In this document: piece by piece, positions 7,159-15,100 of the stretch | How the letters are laid out: every line of letters begins with the position of its first letter | Numbering within the stretch: position 1 is the stretch's first letter | Source of the DNA: an uncultured Christensenellaceae bacterium | GTDB taxonomy: Bacteria; Bacillota; Clostridia; Christensenellales; Pumilibacteraceae | Assembly: GCA_910588315.1 (NCBI GenBank) | Contig: CAJUQF010000028.1 | Span: 3,665-19,371, forward strand | Reading direction: 5' to 3' | DNA: 15,707 nt | The notes under the pieces: model-generated | Told to the model about the DNA's origin: nothing | What the model saw: the letters and a program-made list of their open reading frames with translations, nothing else | Databases searched by the model: none | Position numbers and translations under genes: made by a program

Positions 7159-7187
7159 ATTATATAATATTGCTTGTCTATTGTCAA
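7159..7187 (-). promoter_or_regulatory. adhE promoter (sigma-A type)
   Basis: A perfect TTGACA (7187-7182) and a perfect TATAAT (7164-7159) are separated by 17 bases on the minus strand. Transcription should begin near 7152, giving a leader of about 60 bases before the adhE ATG. Such a consensus match implies strong basal expression and makes a repressor likely. Confidence 0.85.
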
Positions 7188-7189
7188 GC
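7172..7189. promoter_or_regulatory. Dyad covering the adhE -35 box, candidate operator
   Basis: GCTTG (7172-7176) and CAAGC (7185-7189) form an 18-bp inverted repeat with an 8-base centre. The right arm overlaps the -35 hexamer, a position at which a bound repressor would block RNA polymerase. It does not match the Rex consensus often found before clostridial adhE. Confidence 0.4.
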
Positions 7190-7202
7190 GTCGACATGAT
7201 TC

Positions 7203-7238
7203 GCTCCGAATTTTTTGTACCGATTTTTATGCTCCGAA
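7203..7238. repeat. Direct repeat GCTCCGAA upstream of the adhE promoter
   Basis: The 8-mer GCTCCGAA occurs at 7203-7210 and 7231-7238, a 28-base period, with a T-rich spacer. The copies lie about 50 and 80 bases upstream of the expected adhE transcription start and about 100 bases upstream of the aldo/keto reductase start. They could be sites for an activator serving either promoter, or chance. Confidence 0.25.
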
Positions 7239-7301
7239 TATTCGACCGCATACGCTCGATCGTATACAAAAAATACTATACGGCGAGTTATGTCATAAGT
7301 A

Positions 7302-7330
7302 TTGATTTCCGCATGCCGATATGTTATAAT
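7302..7330 (+). promoter_or_regulatory. Promoter of the aldo/keto reductase gene, extended -10 type
   Basis: TTGATT (7302-7307), a 17-base spacer and a perfect TATAAT (7325-7330), preceded by TG one base upstream (extended -10). The expected transcription start, 7 bases after the -10 box, is 7337, which is the A of the gene's ATG. The message therefore appears leaderless. Confidence 0.7.
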
Positions 7331-7336
7331 CATTCA

Positions 7337-8272
7337 ATGGAATACTTAACGCTAAACGGAATAAAATCATCGAGACTCGCGCTCGGGCTGATGCGCATTT
7401 ACGACAAACCGATCGAAAATACCGACAGGCTCATACGCACGGCAATAGATATCGGCGTCGATCTGCTGGACAATGCGGATATATACGGCGGCGGCGAAAG
7501 CGAGCGCATACTCGGCAAGATAATAAAAGCCGACCGATCGCTGCGAAATAAGATCGTTTTGCAAACCAAATGCGGGATCGCAAGCGGCATGTACGATCTG
7601 AGCTATAAACACATCATCGAAGCCGTTGACGGATCCCTTTCCCGACTCGAAACGGATACTATCGATATATTGCTTTTGCACCGTCCCGACACGCTCATGC
7701 GCCCGGAAGAGATAGCGCATGCGTTCGACGATCTCGAAAAAAGCGGCAAGGTCAAAGCTTTCGGGGTAAGTAATTTCTGCGCCGAACAAATAGACTATCT
7801 GCAATCTTTCGTCAACCAAAAACTCTGCGCAAACCAAATGCAATTAAGTCCTACATACTGTCCGCTGATAGATTACGGCATAAACGTAAATACTCCCGGC
7901 GCATGCGATAAAGCAGGCGGAACGCTCGAATACTGCCGCAAAAACAATATTACATTACAAGCGTACGGACCGATGCAATGCTCGTTCACCGACGAGACCG
8001 GATTCTTTTACCGCGGCGCATTTACTACCGAGCATGCGCGAAAAAAATATTTTGCGCTCAACTTTATGCTCGAAGGACTGGCACAAAAATACGATACCAC
8101 GCCGGACGCCGTTGCTCTGTCCTGGATACTCACACACCCTGCAAACATGCAAGTCGTAGTCGGTACGACGAACGCCGAACGCCTGCTTTTATACAAAAAC
8201 TGCTGCGAAGTTCCGCTATCCGCATACGAATGGTACAGGATCTACGAGGCGGCGGGACACAAGATCCCGTAA
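7337..8272 (+). CDS. Aldo/keto reductase
   Basis: The 311-residue protein shows the AKR TIM-barrel pattern. The catalytic tetrad is complete: D45 and Y50 in DNADIYG, K78 in QTKCG, and H115 in LLLHRPD. SGKVKAFGVSNF and the C-terminal VVGTTNAERL match the NADPH-binding end of the barrel. It should reduce an aldehyde or ketone with NAD(P)H, but the substrate cannot be told. No C-terminal iron-sulfur cysteines are seen. It is divergent from adhE, and the two share a 246-base regulatory region, which may reflect a common role in aldehyde disposal. The start at 7337 gives the usual N-terminus (EYLTLNGIKSSRLALGLMRI). There is no Shine-Dalgarno before it, and the promoter places transcription start on the ATG. 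An in-frame ATG at 7313 would add 8 residues but also lacks a ribosome binding site. Confidence 0.92.
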   Translation: MEYLTLNGIKSSRLALGLMRIYDKPIENTDRLIRTAIDIGVDLLDNADIYGGGESERILGKIIKADRSLRNKIVLQTKCGIASGMYDLSYKHIIEAVDGSLSRLETDTIDILLLHRPDTLMRPEEIAHAFDDLEKSGKVKAFGVSNFCAEQIDYLQSFVNQKLCANQMQLSPTYCPLIDYGINVNTPGACDKAGGTLEYCRKNNITLQAYGPMQCSFTDETGFFYRGAFTTEHARKKYFALNFMLEGLAQKYDTTPDAVALSWILTHPANMQVVVGTTNAERLLLYKNCCEVPLSAYEWYRIYEAAGHKIP

Positions 8273-8294
8273 CGCCCGACGGGTATATAAAGTT

Positions 8295-8322
8295 TTGACA
8301 GCGTTAATGATCTATATAAAAT
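8295..8322 (+). promoter_or_regulatory. Promoter of the small membrane protein gene
   Basis: Perfect TTGACA (8295-8300), a 16-base spacer and TAAAAT (8317-8322). Transcription would start near 8329, about 40 bases before the ATG at 8368, so the gene need not depend on read-through from the aldo/keto reductase. Confidence 0.6.
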
Positions 8323-8367
8323 TATCGAATAGCCACCGCGATTGCGCCGCAAACGGAGAATAGAACT

Positions 8368-8778
8368 ATGAGCAATATGGGCTGTATTTACGGCACCTTG
8401 AGCTGGTTGATATCGCTCAACATCAAATACAAAAGAATTTGCGAAGATCCCGAACGCAAAGCCACGACGATATACTTCGGCGTATACTCCATGATCGTAA
8501 GCCTGTTCTGCGCGGGGCTTATATTGCTTTGCTCCTGGGGCGCGCTTGCTTTGTACTCAGGAATAGAAAACAGCGGTATATCGGAAATACTGATGTGGCT
8601 GTTTATAGCAATGCTGATTATTTGCATTATCGTACTCGTTGCCGAATTGATCCTCGGCGGACTTATGGGAATAGTATATCAATATCGGTGCAACGACCAT
8701 CCGATACGCTATATCGCTACGGCGGTTTTTGCCGTGATAATCGCCGCACTCGTCGCAGGACTGATATTTGTATTGTAA
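8368..8778 (+). CDS. Small three-helix membrane protein of unknown function
   Basis: I do not recognise this 136-residue protein. It has three clear hydrophobic segments at about residues 34-63, 73-102 and 114-135. They are preceded by a short charged N-terminal region (IKYKRICEDPERKAT) and separated by a polar loop (YSGIENSGIS) and a basic loop (YQYRCNDHPIRY). It is therefore expected in the cytoplasmic membrane. Glycine and alanine residues recur in the helices, but there are no charged residues in the membrane apart from E93, and no enzymatic motif. GGAG lies 9 bases before the ATG. It has its own promoter upstream and a hairpin terminator just downstream, so it is probably a single-gene unit. 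Codon use resembles its neighbours. Confidence 0.75.
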   Translation: MSNMGCIYGTLSWLISLNIKYKRICEDPERKATTIYFGVYSMIVSLFCAGLILLCSWGALALYSGIENSGISEILMWLFIAMLIICIIVLVAELILGGLMGIVYQYRCNDHPIRYIATAVFAVIIAALVAGLIFVL

Positions 8779-8783
8779 TTGAT

Positions 8784-8822
8784 AACTCCGAACATGCAAC
8801 AACCGTTGTACTATGGAGTTTT
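8784..8822 (+). terminator. Rho-independent terminator of the membrane protein gene
   Basis: AACTCC (8784-8789) pairs with GGAGTT (8815-8820), with an inner ACAA/TTGT pairing, 5 bases after the stop codon. The stem runs into a short run of four T at 8819-8822. The U-tract is short, so the stronger hairpin at 8913-8952 may serve as backup. Confidence 0.5.
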
Positions 8823-8912
8823 ACACCAATAAAGATATATTGTCTATATGAATGCAACCGAGCAAGCCCGTACGCCGTAACACATCGGAAAAACCGACAA
8901 TTAATCACCTAA

Positions 8913-8952
8913 CGAAAAAAACACAGTTTGAAAAGTCAACTGCGTTTTTTCG
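8913..8952. terminator. Bidirectional terminator between convergent transcription units
   Basis: CGAAAAAA (8913-8920) pairs with TTTTTTCG (8945-8952) and CAGTT (8924-8928) with AACTG (8938-8942), with a 9-base loop and a small internal mismatch. Each strand has an A-run before and a T-run after the stem, so it can stop transcripts from both sides. It lies 23 bases after the galT stop and 134 bases after the membrane protein stop. The remaining bases between 8823 and 8912 hold only a tiny TCGG/CCGA hairpin. Confidence 0.8.
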
Positions 8953-8975
8953 AATGATAATTCAAATTTATTATA

Positions 8976-10391
8976 CTAATCGAGAACGTGTATGCCCATG
9001 ACATCAAGGAACGGCAATATCGTCTGCGCGTCAAACACTGCGGTCGAAGCGAGTATTTTCTCGCATACCGCGTCAATCTCGTCGTGCATATTGAGCTTTG
9101 CCTCGAGCGGGCTTACGGTGCCGCCCTGCGCTTTTAACAGTCGTTCGACTGTCTTTGCAAGCGGGATCTTGGTTTCTTTAGCGTCGAACTTCATAGTGCC
9201 GTCGAGATAAAGCTGAGCGGTTTTGAGTTCTTCGGACAGCTTGGTCGGAAGTACGAAGTACCCGAGAATATCCGTGACGGACAGCGCGGACGATTTGATC
9301 TCTTCGTAGTCCGCAGCCATGCGCGGACGCTTGAGCGCCGTCGACCGAAGAACTATATCGAAGCAATATTTGCCGTTTACCCTGCGGCAGATCGCGCTCG
9401 CGAAATTCTTTGTGCCGTCGTTCAATATACGTTCGTCGGAATAACCGCGCCATGCCTTGATGAGTTTATCGGCAAACTCGACGGTCTTTTCGAGATTGGA
9501 ATGAGCAAACCGGATCACTGTCGAATACCAATCGACCGTTCCCATCTCGAGATACGGATACTCGGCGGATTTGAGCCGCGTTCTATAACCGCGTTTGAGC
9601 ATGGGAGTCGAACGGAACCCCGTTTTGATATGCTCGTGTACGGTATTCTGCGCGCCGCTGCCGGCTATCGGCATATCGATCGCGGCAAAGCCGTCCGCAC
9701 CCAAAAATTCCGCCGCCGACGCAAGTTTGGTCATTATGTCAACGCCGCCTTTCATCGGCTTGTGGTCGGCGTTTACGAGCACGCCGTTCTTTTCGAAATA
9801 CTGATGACGCGAATACGTGTAGAACCACTCTTCGCCGGCGATCTCGCATGAAACCGTGCGCATGTTCTCTCTGCCGGACAAACCTTCGTTCTCACGGCAA
9901 AGCGCACATTTGGGATACTTGTCGGTAGTCGCCTGCGGCATAAGATTGATTATTATCTCGATACGGCTGTTAAGCTCTTTCGCTTCCCAGCGGTCGTTCT
10001 TTGCGCACTCTTCGAGATCGACATAACCGCTCTTCACCGAATAATCGTAAAAGAAGTCGAACGCCTTTTGCTTGTTTACCGAGTACGTGTCGTTGAACAG
10101 ATCGTTGATCTCGGACGGTTTTAACATGATCGCATCCATGATCGACGCTTTAAGCGCTTTTTTGCCGGACTCGTCCGTGATCTTGTTCTCCAATGCGTAC
10201 GCAAGCAGCGGCTCGACAAGCTTATTCGGATTGCTTGCCGAATCCACTTCTTCGGTCGGCTCCGTCGGCACAAAGTCGGTTATCTTTAGCAGCTTGCAAA
10301 TACGACGCGCCGCCTGATTGCAGTCGAGTTCGTCCAAAAGCAGATACGTCTGCCCGTAAGCTAAAAGATTGGAAATCTCCTGATCTAACAT
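8976..10391 (-). CDS. galT: Class II (Firmicutes-type) galactose-1-phosphate uridylyltransferase
   Basis: The 471 residues follow the layout of class II GalT (usually about 490). There is an N-terminal helical region (LLAYGQTYLL, then a short-domain linker), NLFN-like and YDYSVKSGYV motifs, the pair of cysteines in YPKCALCRENEG (C162, C165), and the catalytic histidine region with H252-E253-H254. The enzyme exchanges UMP between UDP-glucose and galactose-1-phosphate in the Leloir pathway. The active-site segment reads AQNTVHEHIKTG, where class II enzymes as I remember them read LSHDHFQGG. The HxH core is kept, but the surroundings differ, so substrate preference could differ. The start is ATG at 10391 with AAGGAG 9-10 bases upstream. 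It is the last gene of the minus-strand run, 41 bases after the pseudouridine synthase and directly before a strong terminator. No galK or galE is in the window. Confidence 0.82.
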   Translation of the reverse strand: MLDQEISNLLAYGQTYLLLDELDCNQAARRICKLLKITDFVPTEPTEEVDSASNPNKLVEPLLAYALENKITDESGKKALKASIMDAIMLKPSEINDLFNDTYSVNKQKAFDFFYDYSVKSGYVDLEECAKNDRWEAKELNSRIEIIINLMPQATTDKYPKCALCRENEGLSGRENMRTVSCEIAGEEWFYTYSRHQYFEKNGVLVNADHKPMKGGVDIMTKLASAAEFLGADGFAAIDMPIAGSGAQNTVHEHIKTGFRSTPMLKRGYRTRLKSAEYPYLEMGTVDWYSTVIRFAHSNLEKTVEFADKLIKAWRGYSDERILNDGTKNFASAICRRVNGKYCFDIVLRSTALKRPRMAADYEEIKSSALSVTDILGYFVLPTKLSEELKTAQLYLDGTMKFDAKETKIPLAKTVERLLKAQGGTVSPLEAKLNMHDEIDAVCEKILASTAVFDAQTILPFLDVMGIHVLD

Positions 10392-10432
10392 ATTTTTTAA
10401 TCTCCTTGGATATTTTTCTTTTTAATGAATGC

Positions 10433-11323
10433 CTAACGAGTGGGTCTTACCGTATCTATAAACGACTCGGTATCGAATGCGTTCCACGGGAACTCGTCGG
10501 GCGGTAATGCCAAAAACTTGAGCTTTTCGCCGCTCACCGGATGAGTGAACACCAGCTTGAACGCCCAGAGCGCAAGGTGCGGACTCTTTACGAGTTTGTC
10601 GCCGGCATAACGCACGTCGCCGACTATCGGAGAACCGAGCGCTTTTAACTGTACTCGCGCCTGATGCGATCTGCCCGTCAAAAGCCGAACCGATACGACG
10701 GACAGCCCGTCTTTTTCATCTTCGATCTTTACGATCGACTCGGCTTTTTTAGCGCCTTCGAGAAGCGACGGCGCGACCGAGACGGTATTCGCCTTTTCGT
10801 CCTTGACCAAATAATGTTCGACCTTTCCGGTGCGAGTAGGTCTACCGGATACGACAGCGAGATATGTCTTTTCGAAATCGCCGTCCGGATCCTTTATCTG
10901 TTCGCAAAGCCGCGACGCCGCCTTGCTTGTTTTGGCAAAAACCATTATGCCGCCCGTAGGCCTGTCCAATCTGTGAACCAGACCGAGATACGCATCTCCG
11001 GGCTTGTCGTATTTTTTTACAAGATATTCTTTTAGCAGGGACAGCATATCGGGATCGCCGCTGCTGTCCGCCTGTGTCGGAACGTTCTGCGGTTTCAATA
11101 CAACGAGAAGATGATTGTCCTCATACAGTACCGTTATACCTTCGTCACGCTCTTGCGTGTCCTTGGGCTTGCGTACGACGTCTTTCACGTCCAGTCTGAG
11201 TTTGACCTTCGTTGCTTTCTTCTCTTCCGATACTTTTTCGCCGCTCGGTTTTTCCGAGCCGAACTTAGCGCCGTTACGCCCGTCCTTAACACGCTTTTCG
11301 TATTTATCGTCTTTATAAGTCAC
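10433..11323 (-). CDS. RluA-family RNA pseudouridine synthase
   Basis: The 296-residue protein contains the RluA signature HRLDRPTGG (H117-G125) with catalytic D120. It also has LLTGRSHQARVQLKALGSPIVGD, the conserved RNA-binding and substrate-arginine region. It isomerises uridine to pseudouridine in rRNA or tRNA; the site cannot be predicted. The first 60 residues are a lysine/glutamate-rich, probably disordered extension (EKPSGEKVSEEKKATKVK) and not a recognisable S4 domain. The GTG start at 11323 is supported by AAGGAG 6 bases upstream, which itself overlaps the TAA of the methyltransferase gene 10 bases away. It is thus tightly coupled to that gene. Both modify RNA, and together with ileS they make a translation-related operon. 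Confidence 0.9.
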   Translation of the reverse strand: MTYKDDKYEKRVKDGRNGAKFGSEKPSGEKVSEEKKATKVKLRLDVKDVVRKPKDTQERDEGITVLYEDNHLLVVLKPQNVPTQADSSGDPDMLSLLKEYLVKKYDKPGDAYLGLVHRLDRPTGGIMVFAKTSKAASRLCEQIKDPDGDFEKTYLAVVSGRPTRTGKVEHYLVKDEKANTVSVAPSLLEGAKKAESIVKIEDEKDGLSVVSVRLLTGRSHQARVQLKALGSPIVGDVRYAGDKLVKSPHLALWAFKLVFTHPVSGEKLKFLALPPDEFPWNAFDTESFIDTVRPTR

Positions 11324-11329
11324 AGTCTG

Positions 11330-11335
11330 CTCCTT
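11330..11335 (-). promoter_or_regulatory. Ribosome binding site fixing the GTG start of the pseudouridine synthase
   Basis: AAGGAG shares its first two bases with the TAA stop of the methyltransferase and sits 6 bases before GTG at 11323-11321. This is the best site available and keeps the charged N-terminal extension in the protein. Confidence 0.7.
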
Positions 11336-12191
11336 ATCGCACCGTCCACAGTCCGCTGCAACCGCAAGGCAATGCGACGTTCGTTTTTTCCGTCGACAGG
11401 CAGACTTCGTAACCGTCCACTTTGCCGCACGGAAGATTCAGGGTGAGTATATTGGAAATCGTTTGAGGCTGCAAACCCGTAGTGTAACTGTTTATCAAAA
11501 AGAATATCGGGTCTTTCAATAACTTTGCCGTGAGCGATACAAGATCGTAAATATCGTCTTCCATTTTCCAGACCTCGCCGCCTGCGCCTCTGCCGTAGCT
11601 CGGCGGATCCATGATCACGGCATTGTATGTTTTGCCGCGCTTGATCTCGCGCATGACAAACTTTTTGCAGTCGTCGATGATAAACCTTGTGTTGCCTTGC
11701 GGTACCGAATTGAGTCCGGCGTTCTGTATTGCGCGCTCCACCATTCCTTTCGCCGCGTCCACGTGAGTGACATTAGCGCCGCGCTTAGCCAGTACCGCCG
11801 TCGACGCGCCGGTGTACGCAAACAGATTAAGAACTTTTACCTGTTTATCCCGCGCCGTCTCGCGTTCGGTTATCGCGCCCAGCCTGTCCCAATTTACGGC
11901 TTGTTCGGGAAACAGACCCGTATGCTTGAAACCCATTGGTTTGACTATGAAAGTCATGTCGCGCCAAGAGACTTTCCACTCGTCGGGCATTGGCTTGTTG
12001 ACTATCCATCTGCCGCCGCCCGAGCGATCGCGCTCGTAACGCGCATGGCAGTCGAACTTCTTGTAATCGACGGTGGCTTTCCATATCGCCTGCGGATCCG
12101 GACGAAGCAGCATTATATCGTTCCACAACTCGAGTTTGAGTCCGTCGCCGCTGCCGAGTATCCTATAATCTTTCCAATCGGGCGCTAACAT
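11334..12191 (-). CDS. Class I SAM-dependent (rRNA-type) methyltransferase
   Basis: The 285 residues have a substrate-side N-terminal part (1-100) and a Rossmann methyltransferase domain. The SAM-binding motif I is VLNLFAYTGAS (120-130), the acidic end of strand two is HVDAAKGM (143-150), and the catalytic-type motif is DPPSYG (195-200). This combination matches the RlmI/RlmK-like group (Methyltrans_SAM), whose known members methylate 23S rRNA. The exact target here is unknown, and the PUA domain of full RlmI is absent. The ATG at 12191 lies inside the end of ileS: ATGTTAG contains both this start and the ileS TAG, a 7-base overlap. There is no strong ribosome binding site, so translation probably depends on ribosomes finishing ileS. 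The pseudouridine synthase follows after 10 bases. Confidence 0.85.
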   Translation of the reverse strand: MLAPDWKDYRILGSGDGLKLELWNDIMLLRPDPQAIWKATVDYKKFDCHARYERDRSGGGRWIVNKPMPDEWKVSWRDMTFIVKPMGFKHTGLFPEQAVNWDRLGAITERETARDKQVKVLNLFAYTGASTAVLAKRGANVTHVDAAKGMVERAIQNAGLNSVPQGNTRFIIDDCKKFVMREIKRGKTYNAVIMDPPSYGRGAGGEVWKMEDDIYDLVSLTAKLLKDPIFFLINSYTTGLQPQTISNILTLNLPCGKVDGYEVCLSTEKTNVALPCGCSGLWTVR

Positions 12192-15100
12192 TTTTCTATC
12201 GCAAGCGTGGCAGAATGTCCGTTGATATCCACGGTCTCGCCCGCTGCGCCGCCGAGCGCTTTTACGTCCAGCGCGAGCGTGACCTTTGCTATACGTTCAC
12301 CGTGCAGATCGAATACGTTTTTAATGAACTCGTCGCCCGCAAACATGAGATTTATTCTGTCGGTAACGTCGAACCCGCAGTTTTTGCGCATCGTCTGTAT
12401 CTTGGATATGATCTCACGCGCGCCGCCTTCGAGCAACAACTCGTCGCTGAGCGTCACGTCAAGCGCGACAGTCATGTCTATATCCGATTCCACGGAATAG
12501 CCTTCCGCACCGCGCGTAGCGATAAGCATGTCGTCTTTTGTGAGTTCTATTCTCTGTCCGTCGACTTCGAACGCGTACGTTTCGCCGCCGAGCGCCGTCT
12601 TTGCGGCGATATCGCCGTTCTCCGCGAGATGCGTGCGTATCGCGCCCACCGCTTTGCCGTACTTGGGTCCCACAGTTTTGAGCTGAGGTTTGACCTCGTA
12701 ACCGGTAAGATCGGCGCTGCCGCCTATTTCCACTTCCTTGACGTTAAGCTCATCGGCAAGTATATCTTTGTATTGCTCGGGAAACTCGCCCGCTACCACG
12801 ACTCTTGCGAGCGTCTGACGGTTTTTAAGCCCGCTCTTATTACGCGCCGCTCTTCCGAGTTCCGCCGCCTTGATGACGCGTTCCATGTCGCGCGAAAGTT
12901 TGCCGTCGATAAACTTTTTGTCCGCTTTGGGGAAATCGGACATATGCACCGACTCGGGCGCCGTCTTGTCCACACTGCGCACTATGTTGAGATATATCTC
13001 TTCGGCTATGAACGGCGTGTACGGCGCGGCAAGCTTAGCGAGCGTAGACAGCACGGTGTAAAGCGTATAGAACGCCGCGGTCTTGTCGTCCGACATGCCG
13101 CCTACCCAGAACCGTTCGCGGCAACGGCGAACGTACCAGTTGGACAGCTTGTCGGTGAAATCGCCTATAGCGCGCGCCGATTCATACAGCTTATAAGCGG
13201 CAAGATCCGCGTCGACTTTCGAGACGAGTTCATTGAGTTCGGACAATACCCACTTGTCCATGAGCGAGTATTTGACTTTTTTCTTATCTACTTTTGTAGG
13301 ATCGAAATTATCTATATCCGCATACATCACGTAAAACGCATAAGTGTTGTACAGCGTGCCCAAAAACTTGTTCTGCGACTCTGTGACGGCGCGCATGTAA
13401 AACCTGCTCGGAAGATACGGCGCGGAATTGGTATAGTAATACCAGCGTACCGCGTCGGCGCCCGTCACGTCGAGTACCGACCACGGATCGACGACGTTGC
13501 CCAAATGTTTGGACTGCTTTCTGCCCTGTTCGTCCGTAACATGACCGAGAACGAGACAGTTCTTGAACGGCGCTTTATCGAACAACAACGTCGATATAAC
13601 GAGCAGCGTATAGAACCAACCGCGAGTTTGATCGACCGCCTCGGAAATAAAATCGGCAGGGAAAGTTTTTTCGAACACGTCCTGATTTTCGAACGGGTAA
13701 TGATATTGCGCGAACGGCATGGAACCAGAATCATACCAGCAGTCTATAACTTCCGGCGTGCGTTTCATCGTGCCGCCGCACGAACATTTATAAGTAGCGC
13801 CGTCGACATACGGTTTGTGCAATTCGATATCGCCTTTTATGCCGCACTTGTCTTTGAGTTCCTGCTTGCTGCCTATGGCTTCGGTCTTGCCGCACTTATC
13901 GCAAACCCAAATAGGCAGCGGCGTACCCCAATACCTGTCGCGCGAAAGTCCCCAGTCGATCACGTTTTCCAGGAAGTTGCCCATCCTGCCCGTACCGATG
14001 CTCTGCGGATACCAATTGACCGACGCGTTATTCTTTAACAGCTTGTCCTTGACCGCCGTCGTTTTGATGAACCAGGACGAACGCGCATAGTAAATGAGCG
14101 GCGTATTGCAGCGCCAGCAGAACGGATAAGTATGCGTACACATCGGCGCGGAGATCAACTGCCCGCGCGATTTGAGATCGGCGATGATGTCCTTATCCGC
14201 ATCTTTGCAAAACTTTCCGGCAAACTTCTCCGGCGCCGTTACTCTTCCGCGTTCGTCTATCGCCTGCACGAACGGCAGTCCGTTATTGCGACCGACGCGC
14301 GCATCGTCCTCACCGAACGCCGGCGCGATATGAACGATACCCGTGCCGTCTGTCAGCGTCACATACCCGTCGGCGACTATTCTATAGCAATCCGCGTCGC
14401 CGTCGTACGTTTTGTAAAGCGGCGCGTAATGCGTACCTACAAGCTCGCTGCCCTTAAACGTCTTGACTATTTCATAGTTCTCAAAATGCTTTTCGATAAG
14501 TTCCTTGGCGAGCAAATATTTTTCGCCGTTACTAAGTATGAGCGCATACTCGAAATCCGGACCGACGCACAGCGCGACATTGGACGGCAACGTCCAAGGC
14601 GTAGTCGTCCAGGCGAGTATCTTGCATCCGCCGTCGAACTCGGAAACGAAACCAACGACCGCCGTGCGTTCCTTTACGTCCTTATAGCCCTGCGCGACTT
14701 CGTGCGACGAAAGCGCCGTGCCACAACGCGGACAGTACGGCACTATCTTGTGTCCTTTATAAATAAGCCCGCGGTCGAAAATGTTTTTGAGCGACCACCA
14801 AACCGATTCGATATACTTGTCGTCGTACGTGATATACGGATTGTCCATATCTGCCCAATACCCGACGCGCTCGGACATTTTTTCCCATTCCGATTTGTAC
14901 TTCCAAACGCTCTGCTTGCACTTTTCTATAAACGGCTCGACGCCGTACTTTTCTATATCCTGTTTGCCGTCGATATTGAGCGTTTTTTCCACTTCGAGTT
15001 CGACGGGCAAACCGTGCGTATCCCAACCGGCTTTGCGCAAAACGTGTTTGCCCTTCATAGTATGGAAACGCGGGATTATATCTTTCATAGTGCGCGTCAA

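Noticed and set aside
6872..7336. Long upstream extension of the aldo/keto reductase frame
   Set aside because: It runs through the adhE coding region and both promoters. The family N-terminus begins at 7337.
7091..7336. Rex operator in the adhE promoter region
   Set aside because: No TTGT-spacer-ACAA palindrome was found. The dyad present has a different sequence.
12215..14038. 607-codon open frame on the plus strand opposite ileS
   Set aside because: It lies entirely antisense to a clear full-length IleRS, is rich in Arg, His, Tyr and Phe in a way typical of reverse-complement reading, and has no recognisable domain or ribosome site. Similar long antisense frames occur opposite hydS (1560-3116), adhE (5777-6673) and the phosphatase (61-1101).
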